Assembly: GCA_022559845.1 (NCBI GenBank)
Contig: CM040128.1
Coordinates: forward strand, 221,821,643 to 221,885,642
Length of the DNA stretch: 64,000 nucleotides
DNA from: Amorphophallus konjac
Lineage: Eukaryota; Streptophyta; Magnoliopsida; Alismatales; Araceae
Direction of reading: 5' to 3'
Below, in pieces: positions 1-10,400 of the stretch (the first letter of the stretch is position 1; each line of letters begins with the position of its first letter). The notes below the pieces were generated by a model. The model saw only the letters and a program-made list of their open reading frames with translations, was not told where the DNA came from and made no database searches. Both the position numbers and the translations under genes were made by a program.

Positions 1-1041
1 AGTGGTAGGATCCAAGCAACGATACCCCTTGTGGGAGGAACTGTAACCAAGAAATATACATTGCGAGGAGCGATAGGCAAATTTGTGTTGTCGGTAGGGG
101 CGCAGAAGGGGATAGCATGCACAGCCAAAGGTGTGGAGAAGTTGATAATCTGGAGGATGACCAAATAGTTTTTGAAATGGAGAGATGTTGCGAACAACCG
201 ATGATGGTAAGCGATTGATAAGATAGACTGCACAATAGGCAACATCTTCCCAATATTTAAAGGGAAGGTTAACATGTTTAAAGAGAGCTAAGGTGGTTTC
301 AATGATATGGCGATGTTTTTGTTCTGCGAGACCATTTTGTTGATGTGTGTGAGGGCATGAAATACGATGAACAATGCCCGCCGCATCAAGAAAACGGGAC
401 AAGGAACGATATTCTCCACCCCAATCGCTTTGAAAATACTTGATTTTAGTGGAAAATAAGTTCTCAGTATGACGTTTGAAGTGCATAAAACATGAGAGCA
501 CATCACTCTTAGAAGAAATAGGATATAACCAAGTGAACCGGGAAAAATGATCAATGCATGTCACATAATATTTTTGACCATTGACTGAAACATGTGGGGA
601 GGGACCCCAGACGTCTGAAACTACAAGCTCTAGAGGTTTTGAAGAAACAAAAGTAGAAGGAGGAAATGGTAACTGATGGCCCTTGGCCTACTGACACGCT
701 GGGCACACATGGTGCACTTGTTTATTAAAAGGGAAGCCTAAGCTGGACGGAATTTTATTCACCACTTGGAGAGCGGGATGACCTAAGTGCGCATGCCAAG
801 AGCTGGAAGACACCCGAGTGGAGGAGAAGCACTGCTTGGAATGATGAGAGTGGCAAGAGGCGGCAACAACAGGAAAGCGGTAGAGTCCGTCAACCTTGGG
901 TCCGCGAAGAAGTTCCTTCCCTGAATTGAGATCCTTCACACAAAAGGAAGATGGAAAAAAATTCACAGGAAACATGATTGTCAGTAGTAAATTGGGAAAA
1001 AGAAATAAGATTTTTGGATAAGGAAGAAACATGAAGAGCAT
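1..1041 (-). pseudogene. copia GAG-pre-integrase and integrase core, partial
   Basis: Continues the polyprotein in a different frame from the protease. The segment at about 810-690 reads HAHLGHPA...CPACQ, the GAG-pre-integrase zinc-binding (HHCC) region. An in-frame TAG follows directly at about 690. The frame then stays open to base 1 and carries the integrase D,D(35)E core: the first Asp in VVSDVWGP, the second in FQSDWGGEY, and Glu in NGLAEQKHRH. Integrase would join element cDNA to host DNA. The 3' coding part is cut by the window edge. The stop codon plus the upstream frame change make this copy non-functional. Confidence 0.82.
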
Positions 1042-2390
1042 TGTTAAGATGAAAGCAGTGTGGGGGACGAGAAAGAGAGACGTGACCAGTGTGACCGATC
1101 AGTAAACCTTTCCCATTTCCAATGAAAACTTGATCGTTGCCGTGATACTCATGAGCCTGGTCAAAGTTTCCGAGATTCAGTGCCATATGGTGTGTAGCAC
1201 CGCTATCAGGATACCGATTTGCATCAAAGGAGGCTGTAGTTGACACACTGTTGGCTTGGTAAGCTGGTTGGAACTGCTTGGAGAGCGGGGTGGCATGATA
1301 AGAAACATCAAAGCGCTTGCGACAGTTCACAGCCCCATGACCCATGAAGCTACGAAGTTGGCAGGGGTCATTCACATTCATGATGGGTTGAGGTGCAGGC
1401 CTCGAGCAGTTGTAGTCGCAGTTGTTGTTGGTGTTGCCGCTGCGCCCCCTGCCACGAAACCCACTCCCATGACCACCGCCGTTGCCACGCCCACCCCGCT
1501 GTGAGGACTGTTGAGGCTTGGTGTGGGCGACATTAGTAGAGGGGGATACGCCATCAATGGCTACCGGCTGAGAGTGCATGAGTTGGCCATGGTTTAACCA
1601 CATGCCTTGGATGTCATCATAGGAGAGGGATTCATGATCCAGTCTAGTAAGAACAGAGGTCACGAATGCCTCATATGCAGGGCTGAGACCTCCTAAAATG
1701 GAGAGAAGGAGGTCAGTGGAGAAGATAGGTTCCGAAACGATGGCGAGATTGTCACCAACCTCCTTGGCGTGCTTCAGGTACTCGGTGACTGTCACCTTTC
1801 TTCATGGTTTAGAGTTGGAGGCGTAAATTTAGCACACAGAGCCGTGATGTAGACCCGTAAGCATGAGCGAGACGGTCCCATGCTGCAGCAGATGTTGGCG
1901 ACCCCACAATGTGAGAAAGAACGGCCTCAGATTTGGACAAGTAGATCCGGCTTAAGAGCGGCTGATCATAGACCCGCCAAGCTTCCACATCAGGGTTGAG
2001 AGCCACTTTGGTGGCACCACTTGGATCAGTCACTGGGAGCGATGGGCACGGCCAGGATCCATCAAGGAGCGAGCCCAATCATGCGGTAGGTATTGAGTAG
2101 GGGCATAAACCGAGCCTTCTATACAACATAATTATCCCCATTAAGCTTAATGGGTAGGAAATGAGACACGTTGGGGAGAGAAGAAATGGTGGAAGAAACG
2201 GCAACATTTAATGGTGAAGCATGGGGAATCAATGAGGTGATAATTGGAGAGGAAGCTGCAGCTGGTGTTGGAACCATCGGGGAGCGAATATGGGAGGGAA
2301 TAGGGTTTGAAGCCGTGATTCCCGTAGCAGGCCCGTGCCATCATTGTTGGAGTTTGATTGTTGTGGTGGGGAAGAACTCTCATCAGCCAT
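890..2390 (-). pseudogene. copia gag and protease, frameshifted
   Basis: The likely start codon is at 2390-2388 (MADESSSP), 34 bases past the primer binding site. Homology passes through three frames: 2390-2229, 2078-1809 and 1795-890. The middle part has the gag helix-rich wording SEAVLSHIVGSPTSAAAWDRL, followed by a Gly/Arg-rich basic stretch. The single CCHC-type knuckle near 1340 (CQLRSFMGHGAVNC) has Arg where the second Cys is expected, so it is degenerate. The protease active site DSGATHHM lies near 1200. Gag packages element RNA and the protease cleaves the polyprotein. The frameshifts show it is dead. Confidence 0.8.
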
Positions 2391-2423
2391 GGCAGTAGAA
2401 GGATCAAAGGCGTGAGCACGAGG

Positions 2424-2435
2424 GCTCTGATACCA
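2424..2435 (-). other. Primer binding site, initiator Met tRNA (copia)
   Basis: On the minus strand this reads TGGTATCAGAGC, the complement of the 3' end of plant initiator-Met tRNA, directly next to the presumed LTR end (ACA). Confidence 0.85.
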
Positions 2436-2739
2436 TGTAAATGTAACACAACCAGACGTATGGGTAAAGAAATCTCTCCACACTCTATGGTGAGTTCTAT
2501 TGGCATATATATATAGTGGAAACAAGTGTTCCGGTTACAACACATTACAAGACATTTACAAGATATAATCATTGGGTTTGTTCAGGATATACACAGGAGA
2601 CAGGAGTGCAGCAGCGTAAGGTGGAACCACCACGAGACTTACGCATGATAGGTGCAGCGACCATGGGATTTACATGTTCTCAAGTGGAACCACCACGGGA
2701 TTTACGGAGGCTGCTTATAGTGAGAGAGTGATGTGAAAC
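2436..2739 (-). repeat. 5' LTR of the copia element (right boundary uncertain)
   Basis: The inner edge is fixed by the primer binding site; on the minus strand the LTR ends in TTTACA. The outer edge at about 2739 (TGTTTCAC on minus) is a guess from the TG rule, giving about 300 bp. A TATA-like run (TATATATATG on minus) lies at about 2506-2516. A 20-bp-class direct repeat, GTGGAACCACCACG followed by a GA(C/T)TTACG-like sequence, occurs at about 2621 and 2683. Confidence 0.5.
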
Positions 2740-2769
2740 AATGGAAGGAGCACAAGGTAATTGCTACCT

Positions 2770-2987
2770 CAGCTACCATGAAACCTAACTAATGCTAGCT
2801 TCAAGCACATGAAACAGACTCGATCGTGTGCATGGGCTTGCTTCCGAGCTAGTTGCAGGGGGTGATGTTGCAGGGGGCATCGCCGTAGCCGGTCGTCCCA
2901 GAGGTTGGCTCTCCGGAATCGCAGCGTGTCCAAGAGCGCCTGCCGAGGAGAGCCAAGCAAGGCACAGTTCATGTGGTCGATGACAAG
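2770..2987 (-). pseudogene. Unidentified plant protein remnant, downstream half (split by hAT)
   Basis: The minus strand reads LVIDHMNCALLGSPRQALL, then TLRFRRANLW and a Pro/Ala/Thr-rich tail. It joins in sense and frame to the segment at 7726-7853 (ALLNSYNDPLFVYPTISVI) once the 4.7-kb insert and one duplicated target site are ignored, because VI occurs on both sides. The pattern of a short helix, ALLNSYN, a hydrophobic stretch and ALLGS loosely recalls C-termini of plant protodermal-factor-like secreted proteins. I do not claim that identity. The upstream start and signal peptide are not visible. Confidence 0.55.
2980..2987. repeat. Target-site duplication, left copy (hAT-like element)
   Basis: ATGACAAG here and ATGACACT at 7726-7733 share the first six of eight bases and flank the element. 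The duplicated bases fall inside the split coding remnant (codons for VI). Confidence 0.6.
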
Positions 2988-2994
2988 TTCTCAT

Positions 2995-3480
2995 GGTGTC
3001 AATGGATCGGATCCGTTATGATCCGAATCCGAATCCAAAGTTCTCAGATCCGAATCTGACCTGGATCCTAAACGATTGTCATCTCGGATTCAAATCAGAT
3101 CCGAATCCAAACTTAAGATTTTGGATCTGAATCTAACCCAAAATTTATATATATGTACCTTTTATAGATGATGGCCCATGAGATCCGAATTTGCATATTC
3201 GGATCTGAATTTTTAAGGAACCAATTGATCTTTTTTTGGATCCATTCGTATACTCCAACTCATATGGGTTTCAATTTTGGATCTTGAGTTTTAGATCCAA
3301 TTTCTTCCCTAAGTTGACGAAAGGTTCAGAATTTGCATATTGTATCCAATCAAACACAATGGATCTAATTTCAGATCCAGAGAGTAAACAACCATTACAC
3401 TTAAAATTTTTAGATATTTTTGGATCCACACAACAAATACAAATAGTACACATTCAAAAGTTTAAATTCGGATCCATACA
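2995..3480. repeat. GGATCCGAAT-like subterminal repeats, left end of hAT
   Basis: Dense variants of GGATCCGAATCC and its complement recur about every 15-25 bases between 3005 and 3240 and more sparsely to 3480. The same words occur near the right end (7628-7712). Clustered subterminal motifs are usual transposase-binding sites in hAT and CACTA elements; that role is inferred here. Confidence 0.6.
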
Positions 3481-4213
3481 GTAAAGAGAAACAATTATGT
3501 TACAGCTTCTAGTTGACCTTCTGAAACACCTCCTCCAGGGAATTGACTCCTTATTCCTCTTCTCAGAATCCCATGCGGGTATCTCATATGCCAAACTCTA
3601 GAAATAATAATAGTAACAGTAAAAGTTAAATTGAAAGCAACTTCCCTGTTACAATAAGTCATCAAAATGAAGAAGGTAGACTAAAACTATGCCTTAACAA
3701 CAAACCAAGGCTTACAATCAATATGTGGTAAATCAAAATTTGCAACATTTTTCGAGCTCTCTTGCACCAGATATATATGATAGTTCTCAAACCTTTTGCA
3801 TCCATGTGTCTCTAGTTTTGTTGTCCGTGTGGGATACAATCTGCATGTGACATGGAGTCCAAAGACAGATCTAGTATAACTGGCACTCATATATATAATG
3901 CAGGCTCAAACTTATATATAGATCACATACAAATTTCATAATTAACCCATTGTTATAGATCTCACTCGAACACTTAAATTCCAACCTGGAAACAACATAT
4001 ATCACTGTCACTAACATTCAGGCAGATGGAAAATAGGTAACCATCATGGGCACTGAGACAAGCCTAGTTATTCCAAGTACTTCAAACATAAGGAAGGCAA
4101 CAACTACAGGATACAGATATGAACAAGTGTTTTCAAGTTACTTCCTCCAAGGAAATTATTAGTTAAAGAGTGGTGCTTTTCTCTTTTATTGAGGACAGAT
4201 GGAGAAAAATAAC
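3481..4213. other. hAT interior without recognised coding content
   Basis: AT-rich sequence downstream (minus sense) of the last recognisable DRP3 exon. Short open frames such as 3890-3687 match nothing I recognise and look like intron or 3' flanking DNA carried with the gene fragment. Confidence 0.4.
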
Positions 4214-6490
4214 CTTCAACATGGGCAGTGATGCTGGCAACCTAGATGATTTGATCTGTTGCATTGCCACCTCTATAGCTTTACTACCACCAATGAAATT
4301 TAGATGTGATGTGTTTTTGTAATCCATCTACAAGATCAAAAAGTAAAATCAGTAAATGGCCTCAGCTTCGGCAGAAGGCATTAATGACGGAATGTTCTGT
4401 GGGAGTCATCGAGACATACAAAAGAATAAAAAAGATTCTTTGCAAAGAATAGAGAAATGTTAGATGACCTAATCCATAATAATAAGACTAGGTCCCCAAG
4501 TTTGCATGCATTGTGGGCAATACTTGAGTAAAATCAGGTAATTCTCTCTTTCTGCTTAATTTTGTTATACCAGAATAATACACATGCATGACCAATATGT
4601 GGTATGCAGTTCAAATTAGCTGTTATTCAGCATACCTCTATTTCAATGATATGACCTATCATAGTATCTACAGGTTCAAGGGCTTCACGTAAGAAATTCC
4701 CAATAACCTCATCCATGCATTTCCTAAGAATCAGAAATCTCTGCAACTCACTTGCTAAGCAGTGATGGGTCATCTAAATCAAGGGACAAAATTGCACTTA
4801 CCCATATAGCCACTAATGATATCTGTCAAATATCATCAGGTCGAAGATGGCTCACCTTGATTAATTCATCCCAGATAAACCTAGCACACTGAAGGCTTGG
4901 ATCCAATAATTGAGCTATTTGCCTTCGGATAAGAGCCTCAAATGGAACCTAATAGGAGTGCACAATTAGTTGGCATAAACACCCTTACTCGGAAAAGTAA
5001 ACACAATGGTCAGTCTGGGAAAAGGGAATGCATAATCCACTCACTTCTCGCACGAATAAAACACTCCTAGGACTAGTAGCATTCTGAATGGCAACACGGA
5101 TATCTTCAGCTATTAGGTCATCGCAAGGATCCACTTCCTGCAACAAAGTTATTGTTCTTGCTAATCTGAATTAATGTATAAGCCAACAAAGGAAGCTTAG
5201 AAGATAGGAACAAGAAGGAAAAGCAATAATAATAATGTGCAGGGAAATGAGTGGAAGATACAACAGAAACAGCAGTGCCTCCGCAGATTAGATATCTTAG
5301 TGAAAAGGCAGCAACAATTATCTCTGTATGAGACAACATATACATATGCACACGTACACGTATGTCTGTATATAGTGTGAGTGTATGTGCGTATTTATCA
5401 ATAAATTTATTGGTGGCTAGAGTATTCATAGGACACCATGCGATAACATTATGGGCACCTCCAAACTCTTCACAAAAATTGATTGAAAAATATAGTGAAT
5501 TCGTGCTCTACCAGAAAGCTCAGTCGTTGACATCTCTTCATTCTTCCCCTCCACCATGGAAGAAAATGTTACAAAGCATTGAAAAATGGAAATTGTATTA
5601 ATATAGATTGTGAAAAAGGAAATTAGGAGCATAGTACAAAATGTGCCTCCATCTACACATATAGAACAAGGCTAGTTCAGAGACAAGACATCTTAGGTCA
5701 TAATTAAATATTTCACATAATGGTTGTCTAATATCTAACATTTGAAAGTGTAGATTATCTAAACATTAATTTCAAGAGAATGGTTACATAAATTATGAGA
5801 CAAGAAAATTTGGCTACAAAAGAAGACAACAAGCAAGCAAATGCCAAATGCCTCGGTTAGTTTTAGGTTCTAGGGTGGTAGTGTCCAGAAAGGTCAGACC
5901 AAAGAACTATTGAATATCTGAAATAAATATCTTCCTCCCATCCCTTGCTCTCGACATACACCCAAAATCCATTCCTCCATTCTTTATCTGAAAATAGAAG
6001 ACAGCCATTCTGGCCACCCCACAAGGTTTCACAAAGGAGAATTGATTTATCAGATAATTATTAAACTAGAAAAATGATTTACCGAGGCAGCGCATTTGCA
6101 CTTATTTCAATGCAAAAATAGTAAACATGCAAAGGCATTCCTTGATACATATTAATTGCATAATTTCAATTTTAATGACAGTATACATGTCAAAAACTTG
6201 AACATAGTTACCGCAAAAATAACCCCACAAAACAAGAACCACATACGGATGATCAGAAGCCAAGCTAGCCCTTGTCTCCACAGGCCACAAGATACACCTG
6301 CCACAACCCAAAACCCCAGTACCCGACAAGAACACTCAGTCTAAAACCATTTTCTATGGACCAACAGATGCCAACCATTAAGATATTCCTTTTTGGATAA
6401 TAAAACAAATAAAAAGAAGAACTTTGGCAAGCACAAATTACCTTCACAGTATTTTGCAAGAATGCTCGAGAGCAGTGCACCTTGTCCAGC
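4214..6490 (-). pseudogene. Captured dynamin-related protein 3 (DRP3) gene fragment, six exons
   Basis: Minus-strand exons read from GT-AG junctions: 6490-6442 (AGQGALLSSILAKYCE), 5568-5459 (FSSMVEGKNEEMSTTELSG onward to VKSLE), 5137-5045 (EVDPCDDLIAEDIRVAIQNA), 4948-4856 (VPFEALIRRQIAQLLDPS), 4773-4636 (ELQRFLILRKCMDEVIGNF and EPVDTMIGHIIE) and 4327-4214 (NTSHLNFIGGSKAIE). In order they match the dynamin middle domain and the start of the variable region of plant DRP3, the membrane-scission GTPase of mitochondria and peroxisomes. The GTPase domain and GED are absent. Codon phase is kept across all exons, but the acceptor before 5568 reads AA instead of AG. The introns show capture at DNA level, not as a retrocopy. 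It cannot make a functional dynamin. Confidence 0.88.
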
Positions 6491-6499
6491 CTGTATTGC

Positions 6500-7186
6500 A
6501 CAAGAAAAACAAAGGCTCGGAGTAGAAACCAGAGCCATTGGGATTACTAAGAATTGACGAGATTGATTGAAAATAATAATCGGCATGTTACTTGGATTCA
6601 AGAAAGTAAGAAACTAAGGATATAAATTAGAATAAAAAAATCATATGGGTTTGCCTCCACCGTCCCGGTCGCTCCTCTCCTGGGTTCACCTCTCTATTGT
6701 CGATGTCCTCCTCGTCAAAGGGATGCCGGCTATAAACTTTTTTCAGAAAAACAGTTCAAATCCTGCCAGAGAAGCACAACAAAGAAACCCAAATGCACCA
6801 TTAAGAAAAAAATAGATTTTTATCTATTACGGGGGTCACCTCCTAGAACATGGGAAAGGGGGAAATGGAGCACGATAGTGCTCACCGGTGCTCGAAGGTT
6901 AGGAGGTGGGGATATACAGGTGCTAGATGTTCTTCATTTGGGATGGGAAGATGAATCTTCTTTGCCAGAAAAAAACTCTCTCACTGGAAGGAGATTTACA
7001 TTGGGGTTTCAATGTAAGGTGGGGTGGGAATTGGAAATGGGGGAGACAGGGAGATCAGAGAGAGAAAGGGTGACGTCGCTGGCATCGCCATCACGGGTGG
7101 CCAATGCTGAGAATGTCATCGCCGAGATAGCTGATGAACGCCACCGCCCTAAGAGAAATTGAGAAACCTAGGTCACCCGGAAATAG
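6500..7186. other. hAT interior, no recognised gene
   Basis: Contains a plus-strand open frame (6878-7162) without recognisable domains and a CT-rich stretch near 6660-6730. I see no DRP3 homology upstream of the exon ending at 6490, so capture stopped there. Confidence 0.4.
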
Positions 7187-7490
7187 TGAGATGCTGAGAA
7201 GAGACGGGATCGCCGTCGCGGGTGTCGAGATCGCAAATGAACGCCGCCGCCCTGCAAGGATCTTAGAAACCTTAGCATTGAAATCCCTGAGAAGGGTTTT
7301 ACGACGCTAAGAAATGGGAGACGGTCATCCCGAAATGGTGAGATGCTGAGAAGAGACGGGATCGCTGTTGCGGGTGCCGTCGTGGGAGCCAAGATCGTCG
7401 ATGAACGCCATCGCCCTGCGAGGATCTCAAAAACTCTAGCCCTGAAATCCCTGAAAAGGGTGTCGTGACGTTGAGAAATGGGAAATGGTG
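7187..7490. repeat. 152-bp tandem duplication inside the hAT element
   Basis: The word TGAGATGCTGAGAAGAGACG occurs at 7187 and 7339. The following GGGATCGC, GATGAACGCC and CCTGAGAAGGGT-like words keep the same spacing. There are two diverged copies, with a weaker partial third after 7460. Confidence 0.75.
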
Positions 7491-7627
7491 GCCCCGACAT
7501 CCCCAAAACCCTAGCCCTGGGATGGGAGACAATCGCCCCAAAATGGGGGCTCCCATATACTGCCCCGAAATGCACTATGGAATCCTCCATTTTCATATCA
7601 AAAATGTGTTGCCTCAGTTACGTGAGG

Positions 7628-7725
7628 TCATCTCATTTCGGATCAAAAGTCCGATCCAAATCCGAAAAAAAAAAAATCGGATCCATATCAAGTTTTCGGA
7701 TCTCATAGATTCGTTGACACCCGTA
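7628..7725. repeat. Right end of hAT: inverted terminal repeat and GGATCCGAAT-like words
   Basis: Five variants of (T)CGGATC(C) lie between 7636 and 7702. The element then ends in TTGACACCCGTA, the inverse of the left end TGGTGTCAA. Confidence 0.6.
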
Positions 7726-7853
7726 ATGACACTGATGGTGGGGTAGACAAAGAGTGGGTCGTTGTAGGAGTTGAGGAGGGCGGTGGTGGCTGCTTCCCTA
7801 AGTAGCGTCCAATAGAGGTCCCCCCTATAAATGCTAGCAAGTGCTCGGATCAC
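7726..7853 (-). pseudogene. Unidentified plant protein remnant, upstream half (split by hAT)
   Basis: The minus strand reads ASIYRGDLYWTLLREAATTA, then LLNSYNDPLFVYPTISVI, and stops being recognisable at the hAT boundary. It continues at 2987-2770. Bases 7726-7733 are the right copy of the target-site duplication (ATGACACT). I see no start codon that clearly begins the protein. Confidence 0.55.
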
Positions 7854-8203
7854 TTGGATAGTGCTTGGAGATAGAGGCTAGTGAGTGCTCGGAGCACTTG
7901 GAGAGTGCTCGAAGTATTTAGAGTGGAGAGAGAAAGAGGGGAGAGAGTGATAGTACATGCATAGAGTGCTCATAAGTGATGGAATATGGCTCTCAGGTCT
8001 TCCTCAGGAGCTCTATTACTCCTTTTATAGTGAGAGATTTATACAAAGAATAGAGTACATGGTCTAAATATAGACATCCTACTAATACAACATGATTTTG
8101 GTGATTTTGATCCCCTGTTTTGCTTGTCTTGCCATCCTTTGTTTGCTTGTCATGCACGCCTACAGCTTGGTTACCATTCTTTGTGTCTAGCAGATAGTGG
8201 TTG
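7854..8203. other. Unassigned spacer with a TATA-like box on minus
   Basis: Holds repeats of GTGCTCGGA(T/G)CACTTGGA near 7842-7910, a GA-rich stretch, and CTCACTATAAAAGG on the minus strand at about 8018-8031. It could be the upstream region of the split coding remnant or a piece of an old LTR. The next base begins the LTR of element A; GGTTG at 8199-8203 would be the element A target-site duplication, whose partner lies outside the window. Confidence 0.35.
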
Positions 8204-8214
8204 TGATGCGGGAC
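8204..8214 (-). repeat. Last 11 bp of the 3' LTR of element A
   Basis: TGATGCGGGAC on plus, that is GTCCCGCATCA on minus, equals the LTR terminus of element B. GGGAC (8210-8214) is also the left target-site duplication of the Sirevirus-like element. Confidence 0.7.
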
Positions 8215-8509
8215 TATTGGGTTCGGTGCGGTGGATTCAGAGGGGGGTGAATGAATCCCTCTCTAAAAATTTCGCCTAATTAAAATCTATAAACACTCAT
8301 AGATGTGAATAGGAAACAAATTCAATTCTACGGACTCTCAATACCACAATCAAACACACAGTGTGCAATCAAACCATATCGCCCCTATGCATTCATCTAG
8401 CGGAAGCATATACAGAAATCAAACCACTGCATAAAGGATTTTTAAGGTGGTTCGGTCCTCCACACCTACGTCCACCCCACACTCCAACTAGAGTGTGGAT
8501 TCCACTAAC

Positions 8510-8760
8510 TAACAGCTTGAACCGCTGGGCCTCACAGCTTGCCTACATCAGCTGAGCATCATAGCTTGCTTCCGCTGGGCAATACAGCTTAGCCATCCGC
8601 TGACTCACAGCTTGACCGCTGGGGACTACAGCTTAACCCGACCAGTGGAATCCTCCACTGTAAACGCTGAGCTTCCCAGCTTGCTCCGCTGGGCAATACA
8701 GCTTAGCCGTCCGAGGTATCCACCTCGCCGTTGTGCATCACAGCTTGCACTGCTGGCAAA
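8510..8760. repeat. CAGCTT / CCGCTGGG short repeats in LTR
   Basis: ACAGCTT recurs about every 20-30 bases, alternating with CCGCTGGGCAATACAGCTTA and GACTCACAGCTTG forms. The same block is present in the other LTR at about 15105-15355. Confidence 0.7.
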
Positions 8761-9137
8761 CAACTTGAAGAAATGTTTGAAAAGAAAACACAAAACAGGA
8801 AACAATCAGCGACTGAAAGCTGAAAATGAAGCACAAACAATATGGCTCTCAACAGAGCTGACTGAGATGGATTTGATCCACGGTCCAGTGAGGACAGATC
8901 TTCGAATGAAGCTTCTCTCTGCCCCTCCTTTCTTTTCTTCTTACTGTCTACTCTCCTCTCTGCTCTTCTTCTTCTTCTTCCGATCACTCTGTCTCTCTTT
9001 CTTTCTCTTTCTCTTCTTCACTCTTTTTCTATCTCTTCCTCTTCTTCTAGATCGTGCAGGCACTCACTGCTTCTGCTCTTCTGCTTCAGCTCTCATAGCT
9101 TCGATCACGATCAGTCTTCTTCTGAGGAAGAAGCTTC

Positions 9138-9147
9138 ATATATATAG
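9138..9147 (-). promoter_or_regulatory. TATA box in Sirevirus-like LTR
   Basis: The minus strand reads CTATATATAT, with palindromic G-box words (CCACGTGG near 9203 and CACGTG near 9270) upstream in sense. The right LTR copy has CTATATATAC at 15721-15730. The third LTR of this family has TATAAATA at the same relative place (63627). Confidence 0.65.
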
Positions 9148-9339
9148 CAGCAGCAAACATATATGGCGTGTGCTCTCCATGATTCCCGCCCAAACGCCTT
9201 GACCACGTGGCAGCCTTTCAGCAGGCTTCAATACACATGTCACGATCCTGGTACTCCCCTTATCCTCGGATCACGTGCCTTCATTAAGCTCCTCGAGTAA
9301 CAGTCCTGTTACAACAGACGAGGATGCACTGAGTTAATT

Positions 9340-10300
9340 CAGAAAGTAATGTACAGACTTTGTTTTGAACGATGCACAATGCATAGTGTATGGACTTAAT
9401 AGCACATGCTGCAGTATGCATATGGTGAAGTATGTACATTGACGATGAATGCTCAGGCATGCCAAACGAATGTATAGACTCTGCGTGCAATGTATAAACA
9501 ATGTGTAGACTTAGAATACATGCATGCGGCATCAATGTACAGACTTGTGGTGTGTAATGTAGTATACATATTCAAAGTATGTACATTGAATATGAGTGCC
9601 CTGACATGCCAATCGAATGTGTAGACTCAGCATGCAGTAATGTGCAGACTTGCTAGCAAGCAATGTGCTGACTATGCCATGAATGTATAGACTTATGTGT
9701 TGTGCAACAGACAATGTATAGACTTTGCATATGCACATGAGACGCTGAGTGAGACGCAGTATGCACTGGCTGTACAGACTTAGCCACGAGCTGAGCTATC
9801 GGATGTATAGACTTTGCTCAGTTCAGCTGGTGGATGTACAGACTTGAGATGAATGCATGAACAAGCCGATGTACAGACTTGCCAAAGGAGTGATGCATGA
9901 GCAGGCAATCAATGTATAGACTTTATGTGCAGAATGTACAGACTTGCCGAATGCACTGACTTGACTTTGCACCGACTTGCACAGAGACGCTAAGTGAGAC
10001 GATGCAATGTATAGACTTAGCCGATGCAATGTTCACACGACCTTAGACGCTAAGTGAGACGTGCAATGTATAGACTTAGCCAAGACGTCGTGAGCAACTG
10101 GACGTTGTACAGACTTGAGCTAAGCAAGGGCTGTACAGACTTTAAGTGCGTGAAGCACACGATGTATAGACTCTGTATGAATGTGGCGTACAAATAGACG
10201 CTGTGCAGACTTGAGACATGTATGGACATAACTACTCGCACCAGCAATGGAATGTATAGACTTTGAATACATGATGGTGAGTGCACTGACTATGATGAAT
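9340..10300 (-). repeat. Dispersed AAGTCTATACATT motif array in LTR U3
   Basis: About 20 copies of (A)AGTCTRTACA(TT), seen on plus as TGTATAGACTT or TGTACAGACTT, are spaced irregularly by 20-60 bases. Spacer sequences are unrelated to each other. The same array is at 15930-16930 and, in opposite orientation, at 61860-63480. Confidence 0.85.
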
Positions 10301-10400
10301 GCAATGTATGCTAACCATAATGACAGGCTCACTGTGATACTCTCACTGTGTTGCTATCATCAAAACAAATAGCATATACTTGTGCCTAAGGGGCACAACA

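Larger units (their letters stand above)
1..2739 (-). mobile_element. Ty1/copia retrotransposon, 5' part, truncated by window edge
   Basis: Read on the minus strand the order is LTR (2739-2436), primer binding site (2435-2424), gag start (2390), protease motif, GAG-pre-integrase and integrase, running off the window at base 1. This gag-PR-IN order is that of Ty1/copia; the integrase wording resembles the Ale/Retrofit type, which is my inference. RT, RNase H and the 3' LTR would lie to the left of the window. Several frameshifts and a nonsense codon mark it as decayed. Confidence 0.85.
2988..7725. mobile_element. hAT-like non-autonomous transposon carrying DRP3 exons
   Basis: The ends are inverted: TGGTGTCAATGGAT on the left, and on the right the complement of ACGGGTGTCAACGAAT. 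(G)GGTGTCAA ends with 8-bp duplications are typical of plant hAT elements. Inside each end are clusters of GGATCCGAAT-like words. No transposase is visible, so it would need one in trans. Between the ends are exons of a dynamin-related gene and a 152-bp tandem duplication. The left end has four to five extra bases before the shared TGGTGTCAA. It interrupts a coding remnant on the minus strand. A Mutator-type element with a 9-bp duplication is the main alternative. Confidence 0.65.
8215..10400 (-). repeat. 3' LTR of the Sirevirus-like element
   Basis: 2186 bp. In sense it begins TGTTGTGCCCCTTAGG and ends CCGAACCCAATA; the last dinucleotide CA has become TA. It contains the motif array 9340-10300, a TATA box near 9138-9147, a pyrimidine-rich tract 8930-9050 (plus) and a run of CAGCTT repeats (8510-8760). 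Confidence 0.9.

Noticed and set aside
288..554. Minus ORF of 88 residues (MIIFPGSLGY...)
   Set aside because: It is a shadow in another frame of the copia integrase, whose true frame carries the catalytic Asp and Glu motifs.
4214..6490. DRP3 as a functional host gene
   Set aside because: The GTPase domain and GED are missing, one splice acceptor is mutated, and the fragment lies between transposon ends.
6878..7162. Plus-strand ORF of 94 residues inside the hAT element as a gene
   Set aside because: No recognised domain and no splice or promoter evidence; kept only as unassigned hAT interior.
8612..9202. 196-residue plus-strand ORF with Phe/Leu/Ser-rich tract
   Set aside because: It reads the complement of the purine-rich LTR leader; the hydrophobic look comes from CTT repeats and not from a membrane protein.
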